Origin: Hetaerina americana
Taxonomy: Eukaryota; Arthropoda; Insecta; Odonata; Calopterygidae
NCBI GenBank assembly: GCA_022747635.1
Contig: JAKTNV010000018.1
Span: 780,001 to 844,000, forward strand
Direction: 5' to 3'
Length of the DNA: 64,000 bases
A program made the position numbers and the translations under genes. Within the stretch, counting starts at the first letter, position 1; every line of letters begins with the position of its first letter. Below are positions 32,790 through 44,342 of this stretch, one piece after another. The notes below the pieces were generated by a model, which did not search any database, was not told the origin of the DNA, and saw only the letters and a program-made list of their open reading frames with translations.

Positions 32790-33575
32790 TTGCTAATGAA
32801 CTAGTATTACATAACAAAGTAAATATAGTATTTATTTTATTATATTTAGAGTGCAATGTAATACTGATTTATTAGTAATGAGGGCACCAACGCCTGCTTA
32901 TTTTTGTTCGTCCTTCCTTCCTTAAATAATGTATGCAATCAGTTGCTGAACTGGGATATTTGAGCTTGGCTGAGGTGTGACCTCGGAATTCATGCGACGG
33001 GATCTGATGCGTTGGAGAGGCCAAATACTAGGGCGTAAAACTGATCGTAGGAGAGAACGGAGGGATTAATATACAGACCATTCGGCAGGGAGTCCTGCGT
33101 TTGGCGAAATTAGGTTTAATTAAATCGGCAAAAAAAGAGTTAGGATAGGTGCCCACATTACTTTGGTTGAATAGACCAAAGAGATAACATAAGATAAATG
33201 TTATGCAAAGCTTTGCCAACGATTTTACGTTCAAGTTCAGATCATTATATACAATATTTTATTGATTTTACAGAAAAATCATGTACCTAAAAATGAAGAG
33301 TAACTTGATTACTGCTTTGCATGTTTGGTGCTGTATTACAACTTGCCCCACACTTTATGCAGTGCACCATTCAGAAGGTAGCAGGTTGGTAAAACCTTGA
33401 GCTACGTGTGAGTGATTGGCAGTTACGTTTATGAAATATAACGACCAGTTTAACATCTATTTGTTACACCAATGGGGCAGCAGTATTAAATAAGTTTGCG
33501 TATTTATCTGTTCAGTGATAATTTACTGAATTTAGCGTAAATTTTATATATATTTATTTAGCGTAGAGTTTATGC
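32790..33575. other. No gene recognised
   Basis: AT-rich sequence, no repeat or domain seen. Confidence 0.35.
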
Positions 33576-33578
33576 TAC

Positions 33579-34472
33579 AAGGCATATTCCTAAAGTCAGG
33601 GCCGTTCGCTTATTGTCGCTTCAGAGCACAGTTTTACTCCTGCAGCACCATCTACTGATTCGTCGAGAAGCTATAGCAGCATTTGTTTTGTTTCGGAAGT
33701 CGTTTGCTTGTCCGTGCATGCAAACAACAATGTCCGCGACAATCGTTCATCCCGCCAGCTGTGAAGTGCATTGTTCTATCATACTATTCTTGTATATGCA
33801 AAAGGATTGTCGGCTGCTGAAATTCATCGGGGGTTATGCCTAGTTTATGAACCTACAGTTATGAGTGAAGTGCCATGATTTTAAAAATGGACGAATAATT
33901 GTCCATGACTAAGAGCGAAATGGCAGGCCTAGTATTCTGACCGATAAAATTTTTTCGCAAGTGGAACAAAAATTGCAATGTGATCGTCGATTGACGATTA
34001 ATGGCCTGGCTTGGACGCAATACAGTCTACAATATTGTCACGGAAAACCTCGGACAACACAAATTGTGTGCAAGGTGGGTACTGAAACACTGCTGCTAAA
34101 ACCAATAAGAAAATTCAAGGTTTTCATTGGGAACTCTGTGACCACCCACCGTACAGTCCTGACCTTGCATCTAGCGACTACTTCCTCTTCTTGCACTTGA
34201 AACAGTGGCTCGGTGGACAACATTCCGAAACTGAAGAGGAACTCAAGAACGGCGTTAATGTCAATTGGTTTAACTCTCAGGTGGCGAGCTTCTATGATCA
34301 GAGGGGTTGAAGAAGCTGGTGCAGCGGTACGAAAAATGCTTAGAAGTGAACGGCTATTATGTGGAGAAGTAAAGTAGGTTTGTATCTAACTGAAAGTGCC
34401 AATAAAATGTGTTCCATATGAGTATATTTTTTCCTATAACCAAACGGCTCTTACTTTATGAGCATGCCTCAA
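33579..34472 (+). mobile_element. Mariner-like transposon relic (about 894 bp)
   Basis: Imperfect terminal inverted repeats: left GGCATATTCCTAAAGTCAGG, then GCCGTTCGCTTAT. The right end, on the minus strand, is GGCATGCTCATAAAGTAAGA, then GCCGTTTGGTTAT. Between them the plus strand encodes AKGLSAAEIH-like N-terminal HTH sequence near 33795-33835, a degraded middle, and then HPPYSPDLASSDYFLFLHLK near 34140-34200, the last catalytic Asp block. LKQWLGGQHSETEEELKNGV and VQRYEKCLEVNG follow, the mariner C-terminus. Many stops and frameshifts and a shortened centre make it inactive. Confidence 0.82.
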
Positions 34473-34805
34473 TCAATTGAAAAAAGGTCTAAATAGAGAA
34501 TTTTCCAGAAACATTCAATTAATTTGCGAGAAAGATATTTTACGTACTTTGCAAGAAACAGCGCTTACTGAAAGTTACGCTTCTGCAAGCAAGCGTCCAA
34601 ATTATTCCGTTCATCTTTTGATGAGTCTATGGTAGTCACGCTTTTATTAAATTAAATTAATGAATTGTTTTAATCAAATTTTGGAAGTGAAGAGGGAAAT
34701 GACTACACTCTAAATTTCCTTACTTCCTATTACTTTCCATTTGAAAGTTATTTTCTTGAAGTATTTGCCAAATAGCATATCAAATATTCAATCCATAGTA
34801 AAATA
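34473..34805. other. No gene recognised
   Basis: AT-rich spacer between two mariner relics in opposite orientation. No feature recognised. Confidence 0.35.
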
Positions 34806-35766
34806 CGAATACGAGGTTTTTCCAATAAATATATATAAAGTACGCGATCTGAAGCCATGAAAACTTTGCAGAATTTAGTCGGCAACGATTTTGTCCCCTT
34901 CAAAGTACTCTCCATTCGTTGATAAGCACTAAATCCATCTTCTTTTTTAACTTGTCTAAAGCACCTTTGGAAGTCCTCAAGGCAGTTAGGCTTTTTAGTT
35001 TTCTCGTCGTTTCTTGCTTTATTGGGTCTTCCACATCTTCCCAGTGACGTCCCCTCATCACATTTTTCCATTTTGGGGGAATAGGAATAAGTCGCAGGGG
35101 GGCGACATCTGGCGAATGAGGAGGACGATCAAAGATTGAGGTGGTTGAATTTTTTGCCAGAAACTGGCGAGCAATCAATGCTGAATGTGCAGGTGCATTG
35201 CCATGGTGAAGGATCCGTCCGTCATGTTTAGTGCGCCCTGTTGATTCTCCTAAATTCAGTTCATTAGCTATCATTCTGAGGGTTATTCGACGATCGGTAA
35301 GGACAAGGGACCGCACACGATCAATGTTATCGTGAACACAGATGGTTGTAAGTCGTCCAGGCCTTGCATCATCATCCGTGGCATCTTTACAGCCATCTTC
35401 AAAACGCTTAATCCACTTGAAAACGGATGTTTTCTTCAGGGCGTTATCACCGTAAACAGTAGTCAACATTTCAGTAATTTCGTGAAAACCTTTATACCGC
35501 ACTTCACCAAGAAACTTGATATGTTGATTCGTTGCTCCGTGATGTCGTCAATTTCCAGTTTCAACGAATCGCAAAAACAAGGACAACAGAAACTATCATA
35601 ACTGCCACCATACGCACAGCTCGACGATCCGCCAAGCACAGACAGCTTATTGGGTCTCAGGCAACTAGCGCCGCTGGTGAGCGGGGTTATATTCGGCGTC
35701 ATGGCCGCCATGTTCCATCAGTTCGGGCATTTATTGAGCAGATCTCATGTACTTATTGGATGAGGG
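34806..35766 (-). mobile_element. Mariner-like transposon relic with internally deleted transposase
   Basis: On the minus strand, a frameshifted start (EQRINISSFLVKCGIK near 35540) joins the open frame 35502-34900. That frame has FHEITEMLTTVYGDNALKKT and VFKWIKRFEDG (first HTH), GRLTTICVHDNIDRVRSLVL and RRITLRMIANELNL (second HTH). It then skips directly to GRILHHGNAPAHSALIARQF and DRPPHSPDVAP, with the last Asp. The segment normally holding the first catalytic Asp (DETW-type) is missing, so the protein could not transpose. The ends near 34806 and 35766 share TCCAATAA-type bases but the terminal repeats are too eroded to fix exactly. Confidence 0.75.
34900..35502 (-). pseudogene. Mariner transposase, internally deleted but open (200 codons)
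   Basis: This open frame keeps the bipartite DNA-binding domain (residues about 1-95) and the second and third catalytic regions. HHGNAPAHS is around residue 98-106 and DRPPHSPDVAP around 123-133, but the deletion between them and the HTH removes the first catalytic Asp. About 345 residues is usual for mariner, so roughly 145 are missing. The start ATG is internal, and the true N-terminus lies in another frame upstream. It is probably non-coding debris. The intact frame over a deletion is mildly notable. Confidence 0.72.
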
Positions 35767-38700
35767 GAATTGGCTAAATATTTCAAATTCACTCAACGTC
35801 GAGTCACCCCTCCTTCGCTCTGCTCTCCTCTTTTCTTGCCCCCTTTCTTCCGAGTTTTAACTTCCCCGCCCCTCTTACTCCAGCGCTACATGCGACAAGC
35901 CTGCTCAACCTCACCGCATTTCCTCCTTTCAAATACCTCAAAGCTATCTTCGAAATTCCCTCCTCTCTCCCACGTTCTTTCCCAAACTCTCTTTCTCCCT
36001 GCTTTTGCCAATCTCGCTTGTTTTCCCTATTTTGCCCGCATCGCTATCCTCCTTCTCTGCTCTCATTTACCCCAAAGCAACTTCAACTCTCAGTCAGAAC
36101 TTATGTTTAAAATAAAATGCCCTTCAATCAATATGCATAGTTTCCGTTCAGTTTTGTTAAATGTCTCATGTCTTTCATAATTACATTCCACCAAAATATT
36201 CAGTTGTCTTGCAAAACAAGTGGGCGATGCTGAAAATATCAACCTTGATTTTGTTCATTTTGAGTTGTCTGATATCATCTATTCGCTTCTTTGTGAGTTT
36301 CCCGTGACTACGAAGAATAAGACTTTTCATTTTGAGTTTTTTCTCTGGGATTCAAATTCCCCGGATTTCAAGGCACTCCCCGGCGGGGCACGCGCTCCGT
36401 TGCCATGGCACGTACCGAAGTTGCGCCCGAAGCAATATTTCAACAAATGCCGAACGACAGATTGGATCCCCCGACTACGGACATACGTATTTCTGCCTAC
36501 GCTCCTCTTCTGGTGTTTTCCGTTCTCCAAACACTTCCACATTTCCACCGCTCTTGGTGAGACATTGGTTTCGCCAGCATTTATTAATGAATTCCTTCTG
36601 AAGATTTCGCAATAAAATGTGTCGGGTGCAATCAGCAAATATCCATCTTCGAATTCTAAACTTTAGACCTGGCAAACTTTTGGAACTGATTTACACCACG
36701 ACGATTGATCCAATTCATGCCACCCTGCATTTATTAATTAAAATCTGTCGAAAATTATCTTTGCTTGTTTTATTTTCTCAATTTGCTCATTATACATTCC
36801 CATTTTAGTTTGACATTGGAGAAAACTGAAAGTTGGAAATGTTCTTCGAGGTTTCCTTTAAAACGGCACTAATTAATGCAAAGTTATGATTTCAAGGGAG
36901 TACGAGTCATACCTTGTGTACTGAGAAGGCTGACTTAACCTCTTTCATCTTTGGAGAAATTATTAACACAGTGTTAATGGAAATATTATGATCAGAGTTA
37001 ATGTTATTATTAAACTGAGAAAAATAATTGCATCCTAATGCCGCGTCTTTGTTGGCGAAAAATACGAGTATTTTAAATGGAAATGTGTTAATGCAAAACA
37101 CATCCAAGACTATGTGCGTATTATGTTAATGATGAGCTATTGCCCAGAGCTTTGCGATCAAGAATATTATTCCATACCAATTGACGTCTACGCGTACATA
37201 TACCCGATACTTCGCCAGCCTCCCCAAGGGTGTGTGGCGCGAGATGTTAGGTCAACAGGCGGGGAATGCACAATTTCAATCATGTTAACCTCTACACAAA
37301 TATTAATTTAACTATGCACTCGAAAATAGTTTATCACAAGAAAGTAATTCATGCAACACTATTTAATAATAGGATATGAATGTTCAAATCATGATGTAGA
37401 ACTGTTAAAAATATGGGTCTAATAAAAAAAGGAATTATATTCAGGATAGGGAAAAATATACAGTATATACACTGCCAATTTTTAATTATTTCCCACGCGA
37501 TTGCTCCCACATCTGTACCATTTAATTCACTCAGCGTTTCCCTATTATTATTTTTTAATGATAATTGGGGAACGCATTTTTAATAAATTATTTCTTCTCT
37601 TATTTCATGGAATTTACAGCATACAGGAGCATCTGTAGCGTCTTAGCGGCGTAAGTTCAAACGCTAATTCTTCATAATTTTTTGGATTTGTCTTATTTTC
37701 TTTGGGTTGGGTACGGTCACGCTCTTCTTTAAGCCCATCTGTTGGTCTTTCTTTCCATTAATATCACATGCGAAGCCGTAGAGTCAAATTCTTGTGTATC
37801 CTGAATTTCCATTAGATCTGAATGCTTTTCTTCTCTGCTCACTTCGCTCTCAGATCCAGCTCAGAGAGTGCAGATCCCATTCCCATCCGTGTCCCCCTTC
37901 TTCGGGAATCTCGATGTGAATTCATTTCACGTCACGATGATGCTGTCATTAATGTTTTTTTTCTTTCACTTAATTTTGCCTTCGAGAAGATTTTCACACT
38001 TTCCCACCAAACGCTGCCAGCACTAACACTTTGCTGTCGTGGCATGTTTAGTTTTACCGAACTTTTCATTCGCAGGGTAACGTTGTACTTATCCAAACCG
38101 GCTCCTTACCAATTATTTGCCTGCTTTCCTCGAATTTGATTTATTATTTCTTAAAGCTTTGTGGTATATTTTAATTATCTTCTTCCATGGAATGCATGAA
38201 GGCACTTTAATTGCATTTGTTAACGAGTAACGCGTTGTCTGTGTACCATGGTTCCCTTTGACAGACGCCCTTCTCCCCCCCGCGTCTCCTCTCCTTCGAG
38301 CCTTCTTCATAATGCTCCACTCTTCATTATAAATGGATTGTAAAAAAAGGAATAAATGGAAAGTAAAAAACTACTGCTTACACCCCCTGCCGCACGCCTT
38401 TTGGTGAATCGCGGCGTTTTTGTGTCGGTATGGCACTTCTGAGAGGACATTTTTAATGTTGGATTACCTGAATTTGAGAAATATTTCGTAATGAACAATC
38501 AACAAAATATGGAAAATAGATTTTTCATACCACACTCAATTAATGTAGTACCTCTCCTTTGCATTCACCTTTTTCTTCCCTGGGGCCTCGATATCACCCC
38601 GCCTCCACTTTCCTTCGCCCTGGCCTACTCTCCCCTTGCCTATTGCCCCAGTTGTAACAACTGCCTCTAGTTTTCATTCCGGGAAAAAATCCCCTCGCCA

Positions 38701-39315
38701 CTCTCAAAAACTTTGCTTTCCCATCTCTTTCAAAACGTAAAGAACTCCATCAGAGAATACTGGATGCTATCGGTCGCGTCCTCCCGTGTTTTCTCCCCCA
38801 CACAACTCCCTGCGACCTTCGACCCCCCCTCCGTCGCCTCCTCACCCTCATTGACCCCATTTTTACCCTCCTACCCCCCCGTCCCCTCACGGCAGCGGCC
38901 CTTTGGCCCTTCCCCCGATTCACTGCACCCCCGCTGGGTTGTTGATTGGGAGCGCCTACCTGGTCCGGCCCCCGAGACGGATTCGCGGACTCGAGCCTTA
39001 GACTGTGAGACGACTTGGTGTTTCGGCTGTGCGCAAATCGATATCGCCGAAATCCGACATTGATTCGTAAGCGAGATTGGGAAGGATTCCGGTAATGTTA
39101 GCGCCTGATGAGCAATTATGCTCATAGATGATGCTTAATTCCACGGATCATAATAAGTTTACCATGTCCTCCATTAAAGTTGATCACAACGAAACCTTGC
39201 CCTGCACGGAGTGGGCGGTGAGACCTCTCCTCCTCCTTGAAGATTGCGAGCCCCTGGGGAGTACACCGAGTGAGATAATTGGGAGTGCGCCGCTGCAGTC
39301 GTGACTCCGAGCCAT
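35767..39315. other. No gene; solo CR1 3' remnant near 38390-38425
   Basis: A 3.5-kb AT-rich stretch with short C-rich runs at 35800-36070 and 38560-38960. CACCCCCTGCCGCACGCCTT then TTGGTGAATCGCGGC at 38390-38415 is a CR1 3' hairpin remnant. The frames at 36220-36615 and 38713-39063 have no recognisable domain. I see no other repeat or RNA gene. Confidence 0.4.
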
Positions 39316-41082
39316 TATCTTGGAGGACTCATATTTTGTGAAAAAAATAAGGAGGATGAGGAAAAATAAGTCAGTGGGACCGGATAATATCTCAATTGAC
39401 ATTCTAAAACTGGGTGATACCGCAATAGCTTTGTACCTAAGTCATCTATTCAAAGTAACTTTAAATAATGATGCCTTGCCCAATGATTGGAAAACAGCAA
39501 ATATTACACCAATTTTCAAGAAAGGGGATAAAACAATAGCCAACAATTATAGACCAGTAAGCATAACCTCAGTTGTTTGCAAAATAATGGAAAAAAGAAT
39601 CGCTGACTACATTCGGGAATGGTGGGCAAGAGATAGATGGCTATTCAAACACCAACATGGGTTTAGAACGGGATACTCGTGTGAAACGCAGCTTTTGGGT
39701 TTAAGTCAATACATCGGCGACGCAATAGACGAAGGAAAGGAAGTGGATGCAGTAATTGTTGATTTTTCGGCAGCTTTTGACCGAGTGCCTCACGATAAAT
39801 TATTGTTAAAGTTGGATTCGTTACCATTGGACTTGAGGGTAAAACAATGGATAAAAAATTTTCTCAGAGGCAGAACTCAAAAAGTAAAATTAGGGGATAC
39901 ATTTTCAAATGAGGCAAGCGTATTAGCAGGAGTTCCACAAGGTAGTGTTCTAGGGCCATTACTCTTCCTAATTTACGCAAACGATCTACCAAACAACTTA
40001 CATTCCCAAATAAGACTCTTTGCTGATGACTGTATTATATACAGACGGATAGACAATGTAAATGACTACGTAATATTACAAAATGATATCGATCGCCTTG
40101 GTGACTGGGTTACAAATAATAATATGGGCATTAATATAAGTAAAAGTAAGCATATTAAATTTTCAAATAAAAAGAATGCAGAAAAGGAAATTTACACTCT
40201 CTTCGGAGAAAGAATCCTATGTACTAGTCAATGCAAATATTTAGGCATTTATTTAACTAGGGATCTTGGGTGGGGAGTCCAAGTAGATAATTTGACACGG
40301 AAGGCATTTAAAGTATTGCATTGGGTGATGAGAAATTTAAAAGGAAGTAGCGTAGCCACAAAAGAAAAAGCATATAAGGCACTGGTTATCCCTATCCTAG
40401 AATACTCCTCCATAGTATGGGATCCATATGAGGTGGGACATATTAAAAAGATAGAAAAAGTTCAAAGAAAGGCAGCAAGATATGTACTCGGAAGGTACAA
40501 AAGAACAGATAGTGTCACGGATATGTTAGATGTACTGAAATGGGAGAGTTTGAAAAATAGAAGAAAAAGGAGCAGGTTAGGCGCGATGCATAGAATAGTT
40601 AAAAAGGACGAAGCGTGGGAAGATTTATGGCAAGGGATAGAAAAGCCTAACTTTAAGGGAAAAAACGACCATAGCCACAAAATAAAAATAAGGACTCAAA
40701 AAACCAATAAGAAAAAATACTCTTTTTTAAATAGAACCATTATTGATTGGAACCAGCTGCCTGGAGGTTTGTTTGAGCCCTTTCCATCCAATTTTAGAAG
40801 TTTTAAGTTTAAATGTAAAGTAGCCACTGGGTAATAAACTTCACTGTAGTTTTGAAAATATTGTTTGTGTGTGATGTGGACGGCATTTTGTATGTGGTGT
40901 GGAAGTTTGTTTGTATGTGATGTGGAAGTGTCATTATGTAAAAATATTTTGTCTCTTATCTGTTTTTATGTGTTCGAATGTAATTTTCGTTGTTAGTAGT
41001 TATCTTTGACCTAACCTGACCGTTGCCACCAGGAAATTTGCCTAATTGCAACGTAATTGTGTAAATAAATAAATAAATGTCG
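39316..41082 (+). mobile_element. L2/CR1-like LINE, 5'-truncated but with intact RT frame
   Basis: Begins abruptly inside the protein just upstream of the RT. It has an unbroken coding region to 40834, a 3' untranslated region of about 230 bp with GTGTGATGTGGA-type near-repeats, and an AATAAATAAATAAATG tail at 41065-41082. The nested antisense copy at 16649-18260 is the same family and is frameshifted twice, so this copy is much younger. The endonuclease is absent because of 5' truncation. Target duplications were not found. Confidence 0.88.
39320..40834 (+). CDS. L2/CR1-like LINE reverse transcriptase (uninterrupted)
   Basis: A 504-codon frame codes for a complete reverse transcriptase plus C-terminal domain. 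Motifs: SVGPDNIS (18-25), NNYRPVSITSVVCK (75-88), HQHGFRTGYSCETQL (111-125), VDAVIVDFSAAFDRV with the first catalytic Asp (142-156), AGVPQGSVLGPLLFLIY (203-219) and the FADD box (234-237). Then come CKYLGIYLTRDLGWG, LEYSSIVWDPYEVGHI, VQRKAARYVLG and FLNRTIIDWNQLPGG near the end. All three catalytic Asp residues are present. The frame opens upstream of this ATG, which is an internal Met made the start by 5' truncation. It copies element RNA at nicked DNA in the nucleus. Without its endonuclease and promoter it is probably not expressed. Confidence 0.88.
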   Translation: MEDSYFVKKIRRMRKNKSVGPDNISIDILKLGDTAIALYLSHLFKVTLNNDALPNDWKTANITPIFKKGDKTIANNYRPVSITSVVCKIMEKRIADYIREWWARDRWLFKHQHGFRTGYSCETQLLGLSQYIGDAIDEGKEVDAVIVDFSAAFDRVPHDKLLLKLDSLPLDLRVKQWIKNFLRGRTQKVKLGDTFSNEASVLAGVPQGSVLGPLLFLIYANDLPNNLHSQIRLFADDCIIYRRIDNVNDYVILQNDIDRLGDWVTNNNMGINISKSKHIKFSNKKNAEKEIYTLFGERILCTSQCKYLGIYLTRDLGWGVQVDNLTRKAFKVLHWVMRNLKGSSVATKEKAYKALVIPILEYSSIVWDPYEVGHIKKIEKVQRKAARYVLGRYKRTDSVTDMLDVLKWESLKNRRKRSRLGAMHRIVKKDEAWEDLWQGIEKPNFKGKNDHSHKIKIRTQKTNKKKYSFLNRTIIDWNQLPGGLFEPFPSNFRSFKFKCKVATG

Positions 41083-41432
41083 TCCCACCTGCCTCGGCCT
41101 ATCCGGCTGACCTCAGCAATGCTATGGTACGCCTGGGAGTAAGTGTATAGAATAACCTCATTTCCCGAGAACTGTTTAGTTTACTCAGATTATAAAAATT
41201 CCTGGTTAGTTTTTATTTTCGTAAATATTGATTAAAAGTCCGAAATGAAGGTAGGAAACAAGACAGTACTGAAGAAATCATATTCCAAGTGTCTGACAGG
41301 AGCGGACACAAATATACAAGGGATGCGCGGACCATTAGGAGGAGAAGGGAAAATATTTTAAGAGCAAACTGAAGAGAAGACGTCCTTTATTGCCCCAGGG
41401 TAAAGAAAAAATTGTTAAAAAAAAGGTTCTTA

Positions 41433-41437
<5 letters not shown>
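41083..41437. other. No gene recognised
   Basis: AT-rich sequence after a short GC-balanced stretch (41085-41150, TCGTCCCACCTGCCTCGGCC) that may belong to another repeat. No domain seen. Confidence 0.35.
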
Positions 41438-41632
<195 letters not shown>

Positions 41633-41636
41633 GTGT

Positions 41637-42088
41637 AGGTCTTCTGTCCAGCTGCTGCTGGTTTTCCTTTGCAAGGGTTTCGTGGCATGACGACCGCGGA
41701 AGCCTTGCCTCCCCCACTGCCGGGCACGACACACGGCCGATTGGGCTGAGCCCCGTAGAGTTGCCAGGACTCACAAAATCTGTATTGTCCATCATTTTTT
41801 ATCTTGGGAATGATAGTTGAGGTGGTTTCCCGTTGACTTCCTCAATAGTGTTTTTAACGTGACACCATCACTTATTGGCCGCCCCACTTGGGTCAGACGC
41901 CATTGCAGCCTCCTCACTGAGGAACATACGCTGCGTGGACTACCTTTCGCCTGGCTCCTAACCTTCGACCTATCTGGCATGGGTGACCCTACCAGGAGCA
42001 ATTATTATCACTCCCGCCAGCACAGCTCTAGGGGTCATCGGAACGCACAAGCCCTTCCACCACGTCAAGGTTGTAGTCCCTTCGACGA
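41637..42088 (-). mobile_element. RTE-like LINE 5' leader, copy C (antisense)
   Basis: Read on the minus strand, this extends the 5' leader of the RTE element beyond what copy A preserves. From 42088 it runs through AGCTCTGCTGG-like and GGGTCACCCATGCCAGATAG sequence, then GCGTCTGACCCAAGTGGGGC. From there it matches 13828-14085 base by base with scattered changes (CGGGAAACCACCTCAA, TGTGTCGTGCCCGGCA, GGACAGAAGAC). It breaks off at 41637 against (AT)n. No coding domain of the element is included. It supplies the first 90 codons of the overlapping plus-strand frame. Confidence 0.8.
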
Positions 42089-43748
42089 ACGACACAAGCA
42101 GGCCTGCTTACATCATCTGAACTCGCTTCCATTCTCCCTTCTTCCCCTTGAGGTACCCGAGGCACTACCCGATGATGACCCCCTTTCTTCCCCCATTGAC
42201 AAAGAGGAAATGGCAAACTGTATGCCCCGCCGCCACAAGGCCCCAGGACCGGACGGGATCACCACCCGTCACATCCAGAAAGCCACCAGCTGCTTCACGC
42301 CCCTGCGTCTGATATTCAACTCTCTCCTTTCCTTAGGGTATTATCCCACGGCTTGGAAACCCATGACTGTTGTCATGATTCCTAAAGCTGGGAAGGACCA
42401 CCAAAAGGCTGAGAATTATCGCCCGATATGCCTCACCAGTGTGATCGGGAAGTGGTACGAAAGAATCATTACCCGACGTCTCACACTACACTTTAACTCT
42501 AATGGTGTCCTTCCCCCACATCAATTTGGTTTCCGCCCACACAGATGTACCGTTGACCCTCTCTGCCACCTCACCACAATGGCGGCAGAGGCAATCAACC
42601 GGCGGCAGTATGTGGCAGCCCTGTTCCTGGATATAGAGAGGGCTTTCGATAGGGTGTGGCATGAAGGCCTCATCGGCAAGCTCTCTCTTACCCCCGGCGT
42701 TACTCCTCCCCTTCTCAGACTAATAAACTCATTTCTCTCCAACAGGCAGGCGAGGGTGCAAGTGGACGGACACCTATCCCTTCCCTTCCCTCTGCTCGCA
42801 GGTGTCCCTCAAGGTACCGTCCTCTCCCCTCTACTTTTTACCCTTTTCTGCTGGGACATGCCCACAGATAAGAATCCCGGAAAGCGAGTCACACTCGCAC
42901 AATACGCTGACGATACAGCACTGTGGTTACGGGCACAGCGGGTGGAGACGGCCGTTAAACATCTGCAACGCGCTACATCCACCCTGGAGGGATGGTTCCG
43001 GAGGTGGCGCCTGCGGCCGAACCCACATAAATCCACCTTCATCGTGTTCGCCGGTAGCCACGATTGCCGTGGAGCCGGCTCCAATCCCCACTCCCTAACC
43101 CTATGGGATAAGCGTATTTTCCCATCCTCCTCCGTCACTTACCTGGGCGTCCACCTGGACAGGCATCTCTCTTTCAGGGTCCATTTGGGGGTGGTGAGGG
43201 CGAGATGCAACCGTCGCGCCAATCTAATTCGTGCCGTCCGGGCAAACGGCCGGGGAGTGTCCGAGAGCTGCGGTTTGCTCCTGTACAAGGCCTTCCTGAG
43301 ACCTGTCATGGAGTATGCCGCGCTCGCGGTCCTCCCTACACGGGACAATTTGGGGCTCTTCGCATCTTTGGAGCGTAGAATCCTGCGACGGTTGCTTCTC
43401 CTCCCTTACGATACCCCAGAAGAGTATGTGTATGACCGAACTGATATCGAACCGATCCTCCACAGGTTGTGCCGTACCCGTATCAGATCAGCGGCCCGCC
43501 TGGCAGACCACAATGAGGAGCTGCTCACCGACATCCTGAGCCACCTAGGAGGACTACTGCGTCGCCGTCCTGCGATTAAACTGCAGTCACCAGCTCGTGT
43601 CATCTCCACACTCTTCCCCATCTACTACCCCGAGGCTCCCCTGCCATCTCATCAGGTCCGCACGGTATTGCCGCTCCCGCCGTCCCTGCAGCCGGATCCG
43701 GATCTACCACTTCTTCCCCTGCGACGTAGAAGACGTGCCAGGATGTGA
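41817..43748 (+). CDS. Jockey-like reverse transcriptase with a foreign N-terminus
   Basis: A 643-codon uninterrupted frame. Residues 1 to about 90 are translated from the antisense strand of the RTE leader and are not jockey protein. From about residue 94 ([20 protein letters not shown]) it is jockey RT. Motifs are HKAPGPDGI (140-148), [16 protein letters not shown] (200-215), HQFGFRPH (235-242), [14 protein letters not shown] with the first catalytic Asp (269-282), [14 protein letters not shown] (328-341) and QYADDTALW (362-370). [14 protein letters not shown] and [10 protein letters not shown] follow in the C-terminal region. All catalytic Asp residues are kept and there is no stop. The endonuclease and ORF1 are absent. 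The long chimeric frame is probably fortuitous, but the RT is well preserved. Confidence 0.85.
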   Translation: MRWFPVDFLNSVFNVTPSLIGRPTWVRRHCSLLTEEHTLRGLPFAWLLTFDLSGMGDPTRSNYYHSRQHSSRGHRNAQALPPRQGCSPFDERHKQACLHHLNSLPFSLLPLEVPEALPDDDPLSSPIDKEEMANCMPRRHKAPGPDGITTRHIQKATSCFTPLRLIFNSLLSLGYYPTAWKPMTVVMIPKAGKDHQKAENYRPICLTSVIGKWYERIITRRLTLHFNSNGVLPPHQFGFRPHRCTVDPLCHLTTMAAEAINRRQYVAALFLDIERAFDRVWHEGLIGKLSLTPGVTPPLLRLINSFLSNRQARVQVDGHLSLPFPLLAGVPQGTVLSPLLFTLFCWDMPTDKNPGKRVTLAQYADDTALWLRAQRVETAVKHLQRATSTLEGWFRRWRLRPNPHKSTFIVFAGSHDCRGAGSNPHSLTLWDKRIFPSSSVTYLGVHLDRHLSFRVHLGVVRARCNRRANLIRAVRANGRGVSESCGLLLYKAFLRPVMEYAALAVLPTRDNLGLFASLERRILRRLLLLPYDTPEEYVYDRTDIEPILHRLCRTRIRSAARLADHNEELLTDILSHLGGLLRRRPAIKLQSPARVISTLFPIYYPEAPLPSHQVRTVLPLPPSLQPDPDLPLLPLRRRRRARM

Positions 43749-44200
43749 AGTGAAACGTGCGAAAATCAAAGTGATAGTGAATCAATTGGACGTTATTTAT
43801 TTATTTATTCTATCTAAATGTATTTATATTCATCCTGTTACCTTTTCTGTTTTCTGTTATATTGTTACTGTTACTGTTATCTGTTGTCTCTTCTTCCGTT
43901 ACTGTTCTTCCCAACTCTCTTCCCCGGTGGTCTGGCGGAGGTTTTACGGGATTCCCTCCGCCCATGGGTGAATACCGGGCCGATACCGCTCCCGCAGAAA
44001 AGAGTGTATATCAAAGGTTTTTTCCGCAACCGCTACCATCTTTGTAGCCTTACTATATTTATTTCTTTCCACCCCGAAGAGGAGTGTATCCTAAAACGGG
44101 GTTTCCGTGTTGGTTTTATTATGTTTCAATATATATTTTATGTCAATCCTTGTATTAGTAAATCTATACGGAAATAAAAACCTTTTAAACGTAAAAAAAC
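42085..44200 (+). mobile_element. Jockey-like LINE, 5'-truncated
   Basis: This insertion spans the RT coding sequence to TGA 43746-43748, a 3' untranslated region of about 430 bp with TTACTGTTACTGTTATC-type repeats, and an A-rich end (GGAAATAAAAACC ... GTAAAAAAAC) at 44170-44200. Its sequence is markedly GC-richer than the AT-rich LINEs around it. It inserted into, or was truncated against, the antisense RTE leader at about 42088. Hammerhead-like Penelope sequence follows directly after the A-rich tail. Confidence 0.85.
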
Positions 44201-44218
44201 GAGTGGCAATCATCATCC

Positions 44219-44335
44219 CTGAAGACGATGCACGAGTCGGGCATCGAAGCGTCGGCCAACATGGAACCTCTGACCCGGTGGAAGACCCGAGAATACTTCA
44301 TCAAGAATATACGCCGGTAAAGCACCAGATCTTAC
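44219..44335 (+). mobile_element. Penelope-like terminus with hammerhead-like core
   Basis: CTGAAGA (44219-44225) is followed by a perfect 6-bp stem CGATGC/GCATCG (44226-44231 and 44241-44246) with a 9-base loop, then AAGC in place of AAAC, and GTCGGCC. The flank ACCTCTGACCCGGTGGAAGA continues to about 44335. The intact CTGANGA box and perfect stem II make this the best-preserved core on the plus strand apart from one A-to-G change in GAAAC. Confidence 0.55.
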
Positions 44336-44342
44336 TCTAAGC

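Noticed and set aside
36220..36638. Overlapping frames of 131 and 103 codons as a conserved gene
   Set aside because: No recognisable domain or motif, and both strands are open over the same bases. Not supportable without comparison data.
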